A stretch of 64,000 bases of DNA from Aphis gossypii (Eukaryota; Arthropoda; Insecta; Hemiptera; Aphididae): contig NC_065531.1 in the NCBI RefSeq assembly GCF_020184175.1, forward strand, positions 61,086,806-61,150,805, in the 5' to 3' direction. The translations under genes were made by a program, and so were the position numbers. Below the pieces are notes generated by a model. It saw only the letters and a program-made list of their open reading frames with translations, searched no databases and was not told where the DNA came from. Every line of letters starts with the position of its first letter. Positions within the stretch are counted from its first letter, which is position 1. Below are positions 12,501-27,400 of this stretch, one piece after another.

Positions 12501-14976
12501 TTTCAGAAAACTAAAATTTATTTAAAACCATTTATTTATCATTTAATCATTCATTACTGAAGACTTAAAAGAAAACCTTCAAATAATAAACAACTAAATA
12601 ATTCTATACAAATATTGTTAATTTTTTATTGTTGGCTTTTAAAATTATTATACGTACAACATACATATAAATACATAAATTAAACTGAAAGACAAAAAAA
12701 CATGATTTTACATTAAAACATACTTTTAAGTTATTATATAATTATAAAAATAACTATTGGAAAATAAATGTTCACTAAGTTGCTTTTATGCTGAACAAAA
12801 ATAAATAATATAATAATTCAGGTTATACGAATAATTCATCAATTGCATGCCTACGTATAGTGTACAACTCAACCTAGTTTAGAATTGTGTGTGAATGGTA
12901 GGTATTTTTATTTTACAAGCATAACATGAGTAAAAAATAACTCATATCTATCAATCGATTAAGCTATAAGTACGATGAAAGTCAGTGTGAGGTAGGTAAC
13001 TGGTACCTACATATTGTATTAAATAATATTATATTCCACCAGCGTGATATAAATCAATTATAAATGTAGGTATGCTCTACTTATAATGAAGAACATTTTT
13101 TATTACGATTTACTTTTAAGCAGAATAAATTAACACAAATATTTTTTTAAATATAGAAATTAAAATGGCGAATAACAAATTTTCATTAATAACCTGTTAA
13201 TAGTTCAATACACAAATCATAATTCAGTAAAAATTATTAAACCAAACAAATATTAGGTAGTTTGATTTATAATTCGTTTGTTGGTATAATATAAAATAAT
13301 ATAATATAATTTAATATAAAAATAATAATAATTTAATATAATATATATAATATATTACTTATAATTTGCTCCTAAATAAATGTATGTGCAATATTGTATA
13401 GGTTATTATTATTTTATTTAAATTTATAAATACGCTGTAGATAGTAAATGTATATCATATGACTATTAACAAAATTAATAAAATCTTATCTTAAAATATA
13501 TCTTTTTTTTTTTTTTGAAAAATATATTAATATATTATTCTTATAAAAATGCAACGAATCTCAATTAATAAAAATATCAAATATAATTAAGCATCACGCT
13601 TAGAGTAAAAATATCATATAAATATTTATTACAATATTTTTATGGTACTTTAAACTGTTAATAGGGCATTTGCACATTGAGAGTACTTTTAAAAATCTAT
13701 TATTAAATATAAATAAAACCCAAATGCAGGTCACTGCTGCGATAATTTAACAGTATATAATATTATACGATAATAAGCATCAACTATATAATATATCACT
13801 ATACAATATATTATATTTATTTATCTTAATAAATATAAAATATTTTTCAACATTAAATATTAAAAAAAACTAATACGTTAGTATAGATAATAAATAGGGT
13901 GGAAAATGAGAAGAGATTTAACGTAAGGATTATACGGATCAACCGTTGTAGTTTTATGCTATTTTTATTACTTAGATATTTCAATGAAAGTGATAGTATC
14001 TAAGAAAAACATTTTTCACTGGTGTTTTTATATTATATATACTTAAAATGTATAATAAATCCATCCGAATATAGCTTAAACCTTTAATTAGTTTGTTTTT
14101 ACGTAATCAAACAAATATTATTAACGGAATTAAAATTTAGAAATAAATATTGATTCATTTATTTGATTAAAATTATATCAATATAATTTCTATTTAAGTT
14201 TCACTATTCTTGCTAGTTTTTAGATAGTGATTAATATGTCTCTACTATTTAGTACATTGGTTATACATACATATTTAATAGGTCAGTTGCCTCTTTGTAG
14301 TACTAATGTTACTAACGCATACTAAATCGTAATTCCCCCAACACCACTAAACTGATTTTGAAATTATCATTTATTTTATGTATAAAGCCATGTACTTTTG
14401 GACCACCTGGTTCTCGATATTGAAAACATCAATTTTTCCTATAATAAATATATTATGTAAATATATTTATTTTTAAACGTTTATTTTATAATTTTTATAC
14501 ATGTATCATCAAATTTATAAATTTTAATAAATTATATATTCTTTTATTCTTTTATATAGATTGTATATATATATGTTATCTAATCGAATGTATTATGTAA
14601 CTAATTCTTCAAAACATTTCAATAATTATTATAACCATCCACTAGAGAATCGAATTCATTATTCCGCATTTTATTTAAAAAGATTCTGTAAATAATACAC
14701 AATATTATATTGTTCACATTATTTATTACAATAAGTGAATAAATAATTTCAATTTTTAATAAATATTTTATTTGTATTGTTAAAATAAATATACATACCA
14801 ATAATGGCCATTATGGCTCCGACAGCCATCAGAAACAATCCAAAAGATAATGCTTTGCATGCGTTCCAAAAGCATTTTTCTGCAATCGCTTTACTAGCAG
14901 CACTCAAAATTTGTATGTCTACGTTTGTTCGCCGATCTAAACCAGACATCCGATATGAAGAGCTACATTGCCGCAT
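8305..14976 (-). CDS. TMEM200-type two-pass membrane protein (three coding exons, 524 aa)
   Basis: The exons are 14976-14799, 11069-10917 and 9548-8305. Joined through GT-AG introns (donors gtatgt and gtaaat, acceptors tatag and ttcag), they give one frame of 525 codons ending in TAG. Residues 42-62 form a first hydrophobic segment ending in IIGYYA. Residues 101-120 form a second, beginning YAGPIVMGVGG and followed by FEARD. The short loop between them carries a possible N-glycosylation site (NSS, about residue 79). A long, low-complexity Ser/Gly/Arg-rich tail follows, with an 11-Gly run. Spacing, the GPxxMGxG second segment and the LLSPxxxRRQ patch in the tail resemble the TMEM200A/B/C family as I remember it; family function is poorly known. 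ATG at 14976 is chosen because it sits 2 nt after a good acceptor (tatacag). An upstream coding exon cannot be excluded. Exons and frame are well supported; the family name less so. Confidence 0.82.
10917..11069 (-). CDS. Middle exon of the TMEM200-type gene: inter-membrane loop
   Basis: This 153-nt exon (2 nt, 50 codons, 1 nt) is bounded by acceptor tttatag and donor gtaaat. It codes for YYAEQLSSDD, a Ser/Thr/Lys-rich loop and the start of the second hydrophobic segment (YAGPIVMGVG). Split glycine codons on both sides fit the neighbouring exons exactly. Confidence 0.82.
11070..14798. other. Intron of the TMEM200-type gene
   Basis: Non-coding, AT-rich sequence between consistent donor and acceptor sites. 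I see nothing else in it. The shorter intron at 9549-10916 is likewise empty. Confidence 0.6.
14799..14976 (-). CDS. First coding exon of the TMEM200-type gene: N-terminus and first membrane segment
   Basis: The exon codes for MRQCSSSYRM, a basic stretch (DRRTN), an amphipathic region and the hydrophobic segment ALSFGLFLMAVGAIMAIIG. The donor is gtatgt at 14798. The frame stays open upstream to 15102, but the acceptor tatacag ending at 14979 suggests the exon begins at 14978. That would leave two untranslated bases before the ATG. Confidence 0.75.
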
Positions 14977-15126
14977 CACTGTATACGCAATAAATAAAAT
15001 ATTTACATTAAATATGGTGAACATTTTTAAATAAAAAATAAATTGATTTTGTACAGAACACACGCTTTTTTCGATTGAAAAATCATTATACCCAAAATAC
15101 ATATTTGTCGCTTATATCTAAATCAG

Positions 15127-15192
15127 AAGTTCCCAACCATTTTTGACTCACGGTACCCTTAGTCATTTTCTAAAAATCCGGAGGCACCCTAT
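15127..15192. repeat. hAT-like terminus
   Basis: CAGAAGTTCCCAACCATTTT followed by tgactcacggtacccttagt resembles the common hAT end CAGTGGTTCCCAA. A weakly matching opposite end occurs at about 20065-20085 (aaaggttgggagtcactg), but pairing over 5 kb is not convincing. Confidence 0.35.
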
Positions 15193-16027
15193 TGACTACT
15201 TCGGTTTTATTTAGCAGTGCATAAGTTCAAATAAAAGTAGTAAAATTTATCGTTTGCATACAATATATATATTATATTTTACAATACAAATTGTTACATT
15301 GAATATTAACTATATATTTTTATTTTCAATTATTATTGCATAAATAATGCAATAAAAAATAGATTTTATTAGATTAGGTTCTATATTCTAGGCACATTAG
15401 ATTCTAAATAATATGCATTATTTGCGACGTTAGCATAAAGTATCTATAATAATTTAATGCTTACGCATTTTATTTGGCCTATCTAAAATCGAAAAAAAAA
15501 TTTAGAGGTAAAATAAACCAGTGCATTATAATATCAGTACAAAGAGTTTTCCTACAACTTTATCTGGTCACCTTTTGTAATATAACATAAACACGTTGAT
15601 CTTATGTAACAATAACCAATATATTATAATAATATGTTCACATTAACCTATAGCATTTTCTAAACTTCAGTGGAAATTGATAGTTTCTTAGTACATTACC
15701 AAAGTTATTTTTTTTATCAAAATACTCGATATAATCGATGTCATAATATATCATTATTGATTACTTTTATTGAATTCTTCGAACTAAAATTAAAAATAAA
15801 ACTTTTATACAATAATTATAATTTATAATGTGAGGTACCTACGACTAAGAAAAAGTTATAACTACTTGATAATTTCATTGAAATAAATAAAATATGTGAA
15901 AAAACATTAATATATTAACATAGATGTATATGAATACTGTATTATAGTACTCATACTTGAGTTCTTCAAATACCCCGAGTACGAGATGACTGTCATTATA
16001 ATATATTATACATTTATGATATAAAAC

Positions 16028-16100
16028 GCATTAACAGCAGCGGCGTAACTAAGAGGAATCAGATTGTGTGAGCGCGCCTGAATCAGTTCCCTTAAGGGGC
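16028..16100. repeat. Mobile-element fragment
   Basis: GCAGCGGCGTAACTAAG followed by cccttaaggggcccgaaatg resembles the end of a MITE family common in insect genomes. Only one end was recognised. Confidence 0.25.
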
Positions 16101-19100
16101 CCGAAATGATGCAATGTTTTTCTTATAATAGTTTATAATATTAGACTATTTTTTTAAATATTTCTATATCATCATTTAATTTTGAATTATGTAATACTAT
16201 TTTTTAAATATGTATAAAAATAATTTTAGTAAGAACGCACTCTTTCTTAGACCTCCATGCTCGGACGAGGTGAGTTTTAGATAATTTTAATTTTGGGTAA
16301 AAATTTTGAAGTTATGGCAGTGATAGTCAGCAAATATAGTATAGTCTATAAGTAAAGATACTCAGATCTGAGTATTATCATTTAAGAGTTATTATTTTTG
16401 CGCAGTTATACTATTTAAATATTATATAAATACAACCATTAAAATATCCAAAAATAAAAATGTAGGAAAAAAAAGATTTTATGTAATACATAATACATTA
16501 TACTCTATTCGATAGTAAACCAAATAAATTTCATTGATATGTACTGATGTACATATCTAATACAAATGCTTAACAACAATAATAAAATAATATTCAACTT
16601 ATGAATTATTTTATTTATTCCTCCTTAACGGCCAACATGCTTTTAAATACGAAGTTAAGAACATGGATAATTTTTTTTTCAATTTAAAACTGTTAAGTTT
16701 TGAGATAATTTGTGTTTTAGTTTGTTTGGCCATTTATTAGTTTTTTCATTATATTTTATGACATTTTTATCGATTTCTGTCTTTTAAAAGTACTTATACA
16801 GTAAAATACACACAAAAAAAAATTAATGACTGTTTATACTTTGATGATTAATTATGGTTCTAATATTTATTTTAAATATTTTTGATTTTATCATTATTCT
16901 CTTAGTAAAATGAAAAGCATATAATTGTTTAAACATATAAGATAAACTTGAGTATTGTAATTTCTGCCCTATCTAGTGCTCCAATAACTGAACAGAAAAT
17001 AAACCTTTTTTATTGAAACAGGCAATTTGATTTTATAATTTTGCAGCACACGTCTTAAAATTAAAAATATGAACCTTCTATAATACTATATTTTTACTTA
17101 ACATATTTAATTTTAAAACATTTGAGATAATTTTTGAATGCATGTATTGTGGAATAAAATGTAAATGCTATAGTTGAATATAAAATATCTATTTATGATG
17201 ATATTGTGACTATTGTGTACAATGTACATCGTATATAATATTACAAAACTTAAATAAATTTATATAACTTAATAGTATTTGATTATGGGAAAAATAATGA
17301 TCTGTAAATCATAATAGGAGGGTATAAAAATATTTTATAGTAAATATAGTATTTTAGTATAGTATAAATAGTTACTATATAGTTTATTATTAGTATATTA
17401 TAAAATTAAAGATACTCTATGTTAAGTATTTTTATACTTAATTACATTTTTAAAATATTGAAGCTCAATTAGAAATGTAAGTTTCGTTTGTACTATAATA
17501 CATATCACACATGGATTCATTTACACCTATACAATTAAATACCAACATATAAGTTATAACCTATTAAAATAGTTATTATTTAATACGTAAAAGCTTTAAC
17601 AATAACAATTGATTGTTTAGTATAAACTTGCTGTTGTACTCAAATAAATCGTGTCCCAGAATACCAAATTCAATTATGTTTCAATAAATTTAATACCAAT
17701 TGTAAATTGTATATGACTATTGTGTCATTATCAGGTCTCTGGAATATACCATAATAAACAATAATAGTGATAAAATATTATAGTCGATACTGGGTTATTA
17801 TAAATTAAAATAATATATATATTATATAATTATATATGTAATACTTTAAACTAAACTACATTTATATGTATTGCATTTATGGTAATTGTATGTATATTTA
17901 TTTTAATAAATTAAACTATTTATATCATTTAATATAATGCATTCAATAGTTCAAAATTATATGTAATAAAAAAAATAAAATAAAATAGGTATTTGACTTA
18001 CTGTAATTAAAATGCAAGTATTATAAATATAATAGGTAAAAAGATTACTCGAAATATATGTTGTACCTAAAATAATAAACTTATTTTATCGATTTCCTCC
18101 TTTTTTTCTCTATAGAAATAGCTACCTAGTTTATAATTTATAATAATACTCCGCAGTTGATTAATGATTATAGAATCTTTATCAGAAATTGTAGGACGAA
18201 CTTAGTTTAAAAGTTATAGTTGCCAATTTGAAGTTTTCGGATTTATTAGTTTTTATCTTATATACCTATATATAGGTATTAATGTGCCCACCGAGGCACT
18301 ACAGTTGAGGATAAAGTTTCTCAACGCACTACACAATAATTTTCGTTAAGGTGAAACTAACTAAATCTTTCTTTCAATATACTAGTAAATAAATAACTTC
18401 ATATTCTTTAAGATTTAAATAGATACATAATATCTATTGTATAATAATATAATAAATATTTATCTATTTTACCTCAATAAATATTGAGGTGGCCAAGTAA
18501 TTAGCTCGACACGTAAATAAATTCTATCATTTTTGTCTCATTTATATTGATTTTTATTCGTATGATGGCCACTACAACTGTACTTAGTTAAAACATAATT
18601 GAAATTTACTATAAATTTGTATAGTATATTTTATATAAGTACACAGTTAAAACAATACTATAATAATTAAAATTCTGGAGTTGTTACATTATTCGACACT
18701 AATGGAGTAATAATAGTATTTATTAATTTAGAAAAAATATGTTTAAAATAAGTCTCCCAGAATTAGTCTTTTAGAAGTGATTAAAAATGTACGTTATTAA
18801 TATACTTGTTATTATATTTATATCAAGTTAATCACTTAAAATAAATGCAACCTCTCCAATATTGCTGTTACAATCACGAGTAAATGAACTGTAATTAATT
18901 TTGGCTTGTGTTCTATAAAACAAATTTTACTGGTATATGAGAGAAGAATGAAGTTCATCAACGAGGCGTATTGTCATTTCCATCTCAAGCTAACGCATAA
19001 TTATAATAGGTATATAAAACAACACTAATTATATTAGGTGGGTACGCGCATTTCACACACTATATAATATTTATTGTTTTAATAAAATTACAAATTATTC

Positions 19101-21307
19101 ATATTATTGAACAGCGAGCGTAAAATAATTTTTTTTTTTTTTTTAATAAAATAAATTTGTATTTATTGAATTATTGTATACTTCTTTTAATAATACACTA
19201 TAAAAACACAAAAGAACATGAATTTGTTTAGTACAGTGTACATAAATTGCGTTATGGTTTTTTAATCCAAAGTTTTTAGAATAATCAAAAATGAACCATG
19301 GTTTGTACGAAACAACTATCTCACGGTAGAATATAAAATACCCTCATGACATCTTCAGTGATTGTATTAATAGTTGATACTAACAAAGATTTTTTACAAT
19401 CGTCATTATATTATCTAATCTTAGTAGTTAGTACAGTGTAATGAATTAAAACAATAGATGTCTCAAACTTGGAGTTCTTAGATCATCATCTTAATTGAAA
19501 AAAAATGTAAGAAATATTTTTTTAGATTTAATTTATATAACTAAACTTTAAATTGTTTAAAGTTATTTCATTTCTGTATTTTATTCTTTTGATTTCATTA
19601 CCATTATTATAGTATTACGCCATTATTCATTATTATTAATAAATATATATGTATTATATTCGTACCTATACAAAAATTTAATTTGTATATAAATGTTAAA
19701 TATATAATATTTATATGAATAGATGTAAAGTCTTAACTTATTGTCACAACTTATTAGTATAAAGTGGAATTTCTAAACTACGGTACTTGAAAATTAAATA
19801 GTAAAAGTAAATATAGAAGTAGGCCTAGGTTTAATGTTATGTAAAAAATAAACAACAACAAATTTCACATTAAGCATTTAAAAATTTAAATTTAAATAAT
19901 AGATTTAAAAATTAGGATATTTTATATTTATGCACATAAAATATTATTAAGAATTATTAATAAACGACATATCGTATAGAAAAAAATTGAAATTCTCTTT
20001 AATAACTTAACTTTTAGAATTAAAGTGATACGATTATTGATCATAAAAATGTCAAGTGGTACTTGATGATTAAAAGGTTGGGAGTCACTGGTCTTCAGTA
20101 AAACTTATTAAATAAATAAAATTACATGTAGATACGTATGATTACATAATACTAGTTTTTAAGTATTACCCTGCTTCTTTATTTAATTACTGATTTATTT
20201 TGTACTCCAAAATATTAAGACCTGAGACTTTTCAGTACCTATCTACGTTTCATTGAGCTAAATTTTCTATGTCTAAATACAACACGCATCAATGTCCCAC
20301 TTTACTTAAACTATAACTTATAAGTACTTAATTCATTAATAGCACCTTTCATTGCTGTACAAGATTTAAAGATATTTTTAAACGTAAAAAAATTATAATT
20401 AATTACATCAATTAAAATATTTCATGGCGTTGCGCAATGTGCATTTTTTTTTGTATCGTGTTTGTGTAGATTGTCTAAATTTGTAGCGATGAATGAAAAC
20501 TCTAAGCAAGTATTTTGAAGAAAAAAAAATTCGTTACTACTAAAATAGGTAGGATGTATAATTAATGGACCAGTGGTTACTCTTACTATCATTTATCAAA
20601 AAATACTTTTGACATACGATATGAAATACCCGTAATTCGACGTTCTGGAAATTTGTTTCAGTAGACAAAAAGAAAAAAAAATCTGAAAAAACGGACAAAG
20701 TGGAGAAATGCAATTACTTTGTGCGCGTATCTCGAATATTATTCGTTCGCGTACTACGATCGACTATGTGCCGAAAGGGATGAAAAATCACATTTAAGGT
20801 GTGTGTATACATATATATACTCTATATATATACCTATATAAAGAAGTATAGTCGCAACGAGATCAATTGTAAATAAAACCTAGTGCGTAATCGAATCTGA
20901 ACAAAATAGTGCATGCAATGAATACTGCTGTCTATATCGAACTATTGTCAGTGTCTTATTATTGATTTATTTTTAAATAAATTCCTGTACCCTATACATG
21001 CATTATTGTTATTTTTATTATTTTTTTGAGGCCAACTTCTTGTAGTCAATTCATGCAGTGCCGTCGCACCGAGTTCCGTACACATTTAAAGGCCTCGTAC
21101 GTCAATTGACAAAATAAATTATAATAATTTTGGGCCATTATTATTGATATGGTTGTTACTCGTAATAAAATGTATTATTATATCACTATTTAAGGGTATA
21201 ACACTCGTATTATTTTCGATATTATTTTATTATTATTACGATTACGATATAGTGGTATTATATCAATATGATGTGACTGTCGGGCCGACCGACCGAAACA
21301 CTATACC

Positions 21308-21378
21308 ATTAATTATAGAATAGACTATTCTATAATCTATTTCATAGTTTTATAGTTCTATACTATTCTATAATTAAC
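21308..21378. repeat. Inverted repeat, 15-bp arms
   Basis: TTAATTATAGAATAG and CTATTCTATAATTAA flank about 40 bp that again contains ctatt/atagt words. It is a possible small foldback element in the TMEM200-type intron. Confidence 0.5.
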
Positions 21379-23870
21379 GTCTATACCTAATCCACCGTCG
21401 CAGCATCGTCATGCGTCAACCATCCAATCGATCCAATACGTCTATCTGTTCTTCCAATTAATACAATTTAATTTTGCCCTGTTATTTCTATTGTTATAAT
21501 TTAATATTTATACACTACACACTCTTAGTATTTAGTAATATACATCACTATTGCCATCTCGTCCTGATTGACGGACCAGGATTTAACAAATAATTTAATT
21601 AATAGTTACGATATTAACATTTATTAGTTAGTGGCAACTGACAAGTACCTAAAACTGTGTGTAGGATGAAATCAAAAAGTATATAGTAACCGAATTACTA
21701 AATTGAATTTTGTATACTTAATTTTTAACAATTAATTAATATAGAGTTTTTTATATTGTCTTATAATTACCTATAATAGTCGTCCACTATGACATTATCC
21801 CATACTTAATATCCAAATGATAACAATTTTGTACTTTTAACAGAGAATAATCTATTATGTACCAACTCTTTCGAAAATTATTTTACTATACGCAATAGAA
21901 ACAGCACATTTTTATAAACAATTTAAATGCAATGATAAATTATTTCTTTTATTACATTTATATAGTATTCTAATAAGAAGATTTTCGTTTAGTAAAGTAT
22001 GAATGATGATATTATATCATAATACATATATCATACTAGCTCAATTACCATCTATAACCGTCTGTAATCTGTAACTGAGCGGGAAATTTTAATATATAAA
22101 ATACATAACATAAAAGCGTGTACTGTGTAGTGTGTATATATATATATAAATTATAATAAATATATATAATAAATATAATTATAATAAATTATATTTATAT
22201 AAATAAATATAAAAATGAATAATTATGATAATTATTTAGTGTTTATATAAATGGCATCAATTAGAAAGTAATTTAACTCTTATAAATGTAAATGATTTAA
22301 TAATATTTATAAATATCGAGAACACGCAAATGTTAATAATAAATTTAAATAAATTTAGTTAGTAATACCTAATAAATCCACGCTGACGACAACTACGTAG
22401 CGGTAGATTGTGTGGGAGTTATGAGTATTTGTGTGTGCACACGGTAAGCTATCCTATGTAGTTGCACAGAAAATTAATATTTTTAATTAATAAATTTGTT
22501 GAACTTTTCTCGTTAAATAGTTAATCAAAACACCAAACACTTGAGTTTTAAACAAAAATCAAGCAAATCGGTTCGGTAGAACTTCATATACATATTTGAG
22601 CTATCCAAAGAAATTACTTAACAATTTCATAATCCTGTAGGTTATAGGTAAAAAACACATTAGTGGAAATTAATTCTTATTTCGGTCCATTTTGTTAATA
22701 AATCGACTTAAAATCGATAGGAAGAAAGAGGGAAAGAACACAGATGATGGTATAATATTTTGCGAGTGTTCAATTAAATTAAATCTAGGTGCTATTATTT
22801 CTTAATTGAGTATGAGAACAAAAACTAAGTAAAATTATCGATATTTTTAAATATCTAGAAGTCCATAACTTTTAAGTTTTTGAATAATGAACAATTTATT
22901 TTATTATAGCGATTGTTCAGTTTTAAAGATACTATTTTGGAGGATTATACATACATAATACTATAAGTATACTGCAGTATATAAAACATACATTTGAAAA
23001 AAAAAATCTTTTAATCGTTTAATAAAATGCCATGATTCAATATAAAATAATAAACCATATAATAATATTTTGTTAGTGGATGTATTAAAGTATTTCATAA
23101 AATTAATTTTACAATTTCATTATAAAAATTTATACTATTATTTGTAAATATTTATTACAAAAATATGTTGATGTGGGCTTTGATATGTTTTCAACGTGGT
23201 TCTTAATCCAGTTGGCTAGCAGTACCCCACTACAATAACAAACATTCTCTTATCTGTATTTATGATGTTTTTATAATACAAAATCCCATGACAGTTCCAC
23301 AGAGAGAAAGAGAGTATGGAAAGCTAAAAATAAATGTCACGGTCAAAAAATAACAAGGTATGTCATGCGTCTTCTTACCATGGTCTATATAATTTAAAAT
23401 TAACCTAATTCTCTCTAGTCTCTCTCTCTCTTTATAGATTGTGAGATTTGTTTTTCATGAAAGTGGGTGAGTAGGTTTTCATGCTAACCTTAATCAATTA
23501 TTTGAACCTCAAAACAAACCTTTACCATGATTGTGGAATCAAAATAATATACCACTTATCGAATGAAATATTTTTTTTAAACTCTTTTATCAATATTATT
23601 ATTGAACATTAATACATTATTATATATTATTTAAACATCTAGTAAATTAATTTTTCAGACCAATCTTTAATATGTCTTTTAACTTAAAACATAATATAAT
23701 AAACTCGTACCTTTAACTCAATTTAATATACTATTGTAAAACATATACTTAAATAATAGTTATTTTTTCACCAAAAGACTTTAAAACAGCATAATTAATT
23801 ATATAAATAATATTAATAAAAAAATAATATAATATATTATAAAAAAAAAAATAAATAAAAAAAAAAAAAA

Positions 23871-23985
23871 AAATATTAATAATATTATAATATTATATAA
23901 TATTTATATAATAAAGATAAAAAAAAAAATATTAATAATATTATAATATTATATAATATTTATATAATAAAGATAAAAAAAAAAA
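23871..23985. repeat. 56-bp tandem repeat, about two copies
   Basis: The unit runs from attaataatattataatatt through an A-run. It starts at 23875 and again at 23931. It is almost pure A+T and abuts the next array. Confidence 0.7.
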
Positions 23986-23989
23986 TATT

Positions 23990-24270
23990 ATATTAATTAT
24001 ATATTTTATTTTATTGATAATGTATTTTTTTTTTTATTATTATTTTTTAAATTATTATTAATATATTATATTAATTATATATTTTATTTTATTGATAATG
24101 TATTTTTTTTTTTATTATTATTTTTTAAATTATTATTAATATATTATATTAATTATATATTTTATTTTATTGATAATGTATTTTTTTTTTTATTATTATT
24201 TTTTAAATTATTATTAATATATTATATTAATTATATATTTTATTTTATTGATAATGTATTTTTTTTTTAT
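23990..24270. repeat. 78-bp tandem repeat, about 3.5 copies
   Basis: The word aattatatattttatttta recurs at 23995, 24073, 24151 and 24229, a regular 78-bp step with almost no differences. The array is nearly pure A+T and ends at the 3' side of the 58-codon ORF. Confidence 0.85.
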
Positions 24271-24294
24271 TACAGTTTTCAGCAACGACTAATC

Positions 24295-24471
24295 TCAACG
24301 ACTTAAATTATACAAGTTCATAAGACGCTTTATCATAATTGCGTTTTTGCTGGATGGATTGACAATAAATTTATTCCAGGACAGTATCGAACCTATATAA
24401 TCCGGCTTTGTTGCTCTGGATTCACCGCGAGAAAATCCTACGTTTGCCAGTTTGACCACGATTCGCGGCAT
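24295..24471 (-). CDS. 58-codon ORF of unknown function in the TMEM200-type intron
   Basis: The frame starts MPRIVVKLAN, is basic, and ends MNLYNLSR then TGA. The stretch is clearly GC-richer than the surrounding intron. AATAAA lies about 23 nt after the stop and runs straight into an A-rich array. It could be a small gene, an exon of an unrecognised transcript or a retrocopy fragment. No family is recognised and there is no second line of evidence for translation. Confidence 0.3.
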   Translation of the reverse strand: MPRIVVKLANVGFSRGESRATKPDYIGSILSWNKFIVNPSSKNAIMIKRLMNLYNLSR

Positions 24472-27400
24472 GTTTAATGTTTATGCGGTTTATAGTTTAT
24501 GCTACAGCTCTACAACAGTAATGATCTTTAAAGATCTAAATATAGGAGGTTAGATCGATACATTATTTTACAATTAATTAAAATAGGTTTAATTTTTAAT
24601 TTTATATAAGTTTCAAAAAAGTTTAGGTCGCATAACAGGGCTAGAAAATAATTTTAAATATCAATAAAAATCTTTAAAAATCTTCTAAATAAATAAAATT
24701 GAGACTTTTTTTTTAATTGTTCTGTAATATAATTAATTTATACATTAACTAAAAATGTTTAAATTTTATTTTGTTTTATAGTCGATTCAACTTAAATATT
24801 TACAGTATATAAAATAAACCAAATATTAGAATTTATAAAATCATGGTCCAAATAGATGTATAGATAACTAATTATTTCAAAACCAATTGAAACATTATAT
24901 TATTCTATATTGGGCTAAACATTGAACTATTCAAATGAAATGTATAATAATATGAATAATGCATAATATATAGGTATAAGCACATTTTAATATTTGTTTA
25001 AAGTTTACATTTTTAGTGTTTTATGAGTATTGAGTGTATAATCAAAATAATTATGCTGCTTAAGCGATCCATAAGTCTTCTCAGAATAAAAGCCTTCAGA
25101 GATACTTAATAAATCTATTTAGTTAATTTTTATTGAATAAAAAAAAATATTCAATAACTAAAACGATATTGTTTTTACACATTATTATGTTATTAACTAA
25201 ATTAATATTTTATTATAATTATTATTGCGTATCTATTACAACTATCATCATTATATTTATATTATGTCACACTTACACTCACGTAAAAATTATATAATAT
25301 AAAATTTGGTATTTTAACATAAATGAAAAATCATACAACTTATATAATATATTATTTTAATTATTGAGTATATGTAGATTCTCATATTAGTTTTAATTTA
25401 AACTTCAAGATTTTTATTATTGAATTTTATAAAATATAATAATATATTAAGAAAGTTTTAATTGTGTATTTGTGTAACAATAATAATTATTAATAAAAGT
25501 TAAGTTTCTTGAGTTTCTTGGTCACATCACACATGATTTAAAAATACAATATTAAAATTACTAACATTACATTATAACTATTTTACTAAATTAGCATTTA
25601 TTTCGACGCTTTCAATGCTTAAAATAAATAATTTGCATTGAAAAATTAGATCAATTTCAAACTGTTGTTAAGTACTCAAGGATAACAGGAAATTCTTATT
25701 ATTCCTAGGAAATTCAAAATTTAACCCTATAGTTTAGTTGAAAACTATTGTTTATCTTATGTCTATATTACTTTGGATCGATATAGACATCTGCAGTATT
25801 CTCAAAGGAAATTATACTACCTAGTATAATATATTAAATATTTCAAATAACCTCGTAAGTTATAAAAAATAATTTTAAAGATTTTAATGATGTGTAGCAT
25901 ATCGTTATAATTCTCTAAAATTAATAGTATCTAATGTCCTGGTACTTAAGTTTATTATAAATTATAATTTATATTATTAAACCATTTAAAATTAATTAAT
26001 ATTCAAGTGAAAATTTTCCGTTTTACTGCAGTACTACAACATATTAATATAAAAGCGGAGATGATGAATGATGATATTATAACAGTTTTTGACGGAAACT
26101 TTTTGTTAGGCAAAGGTCTACGAAATCATTGAAGTAAATTAGTAGGTATATGCATGAACATTTATTAACACTTAACACTTAAGTGTCTATTCGTCCCAAA
26201 AGACTTTGATAAAAAGAAAATTGTTTCAAGAACGTGCAACCGGCAGTTTGACAGTATAATACATTGTAATAACAGCCACCAAGTTGTTGGCTGAAAACCA
26301 GTCATTTACAAAGCATTTAAATTGCTCGTTTTCATTGGGTCGTTTATAATGGAAATGAGTCCGTGTAATGTGTTTTCGGTATTATTGCGTACGGTCTGTT
26401 GGTCAAGGGCAAAGAAAATTCAAAGGGACTCGATACAGTTTGATATAATATAATATATTTATAATAAATAGGTACCTATATAAGTATATGTTACGAAAAA
26501 TGCGCTTACACTTAAATTAAAGAAATCATTATAATTACAGCATCGCAGCACGCAAATTTATTTTTTTTTTTTTAAATATCATCGGCCCTCAAACACATTT
26601 ACTGTAAAATAGAATAAGAGTAGAGATTAAAGTGACTAGTATGAGTAACCAACATATTTAATAGGTAGCAGAATTCTAGTGCAGAATAATAAATTCTACA
26701 CTCTGATTATAAAAAAAATATTTAAATATATGCGTGATTTATGACTTGGGACACTTACAATAAACGTTAAAATGAATATAAAACCATAACGTAAATTCCA
26801 TCAAATATATAATCTTATCATTTACCTTCAGTAATAAATTATGATTATCAACTAATTCCACTCTTTTTTAAATACAATTAGTATACATTTACAATTAAAT
26901 ACTATAATGCATTGACAAATATAAAAATATTTATTTATTTTAGGTATCATCTATACAATACATTATGTATAGTGTATACAATTCAACATTTCAAGTGAAA
27001 ATAGGATCAAATATTATATATATTATTATATAATATAAACTATATAGAAAAATATTCAACAATTTCAAAATTATACACCCCGTTCCCTGAATTTTACTCT
27101 ATTCACATGTTATATTATACAAATTATAATTGAAAAAATGATTTAATACTATAAAGTATATTATTATTTACATAATATAATATAATGTATTTAAGTTTCC
27201 GAATCAAATAGAATTCTTATGAATTATTTAAAAAATAATGATAATCTATTTGAAGTCCTATTATATTAAAAACAATAAAATGAAATAGAATTCTACTTTT
27301 GTTTTAAAATATGTATGCCACTAATGGTCCTTTAAACATGAGTTACTGTAGGCTCAGATTAGTCCATTCAATTTTAGTAAACTATTAAATGTATCATTTT

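Noticed and set aside
15127..20090. A 5-kb hAT element bounded by matching termini
   Set aside because: The two ends match poorly, no transposase lies between them, and no target duplication was found; they are more likely separate relics.
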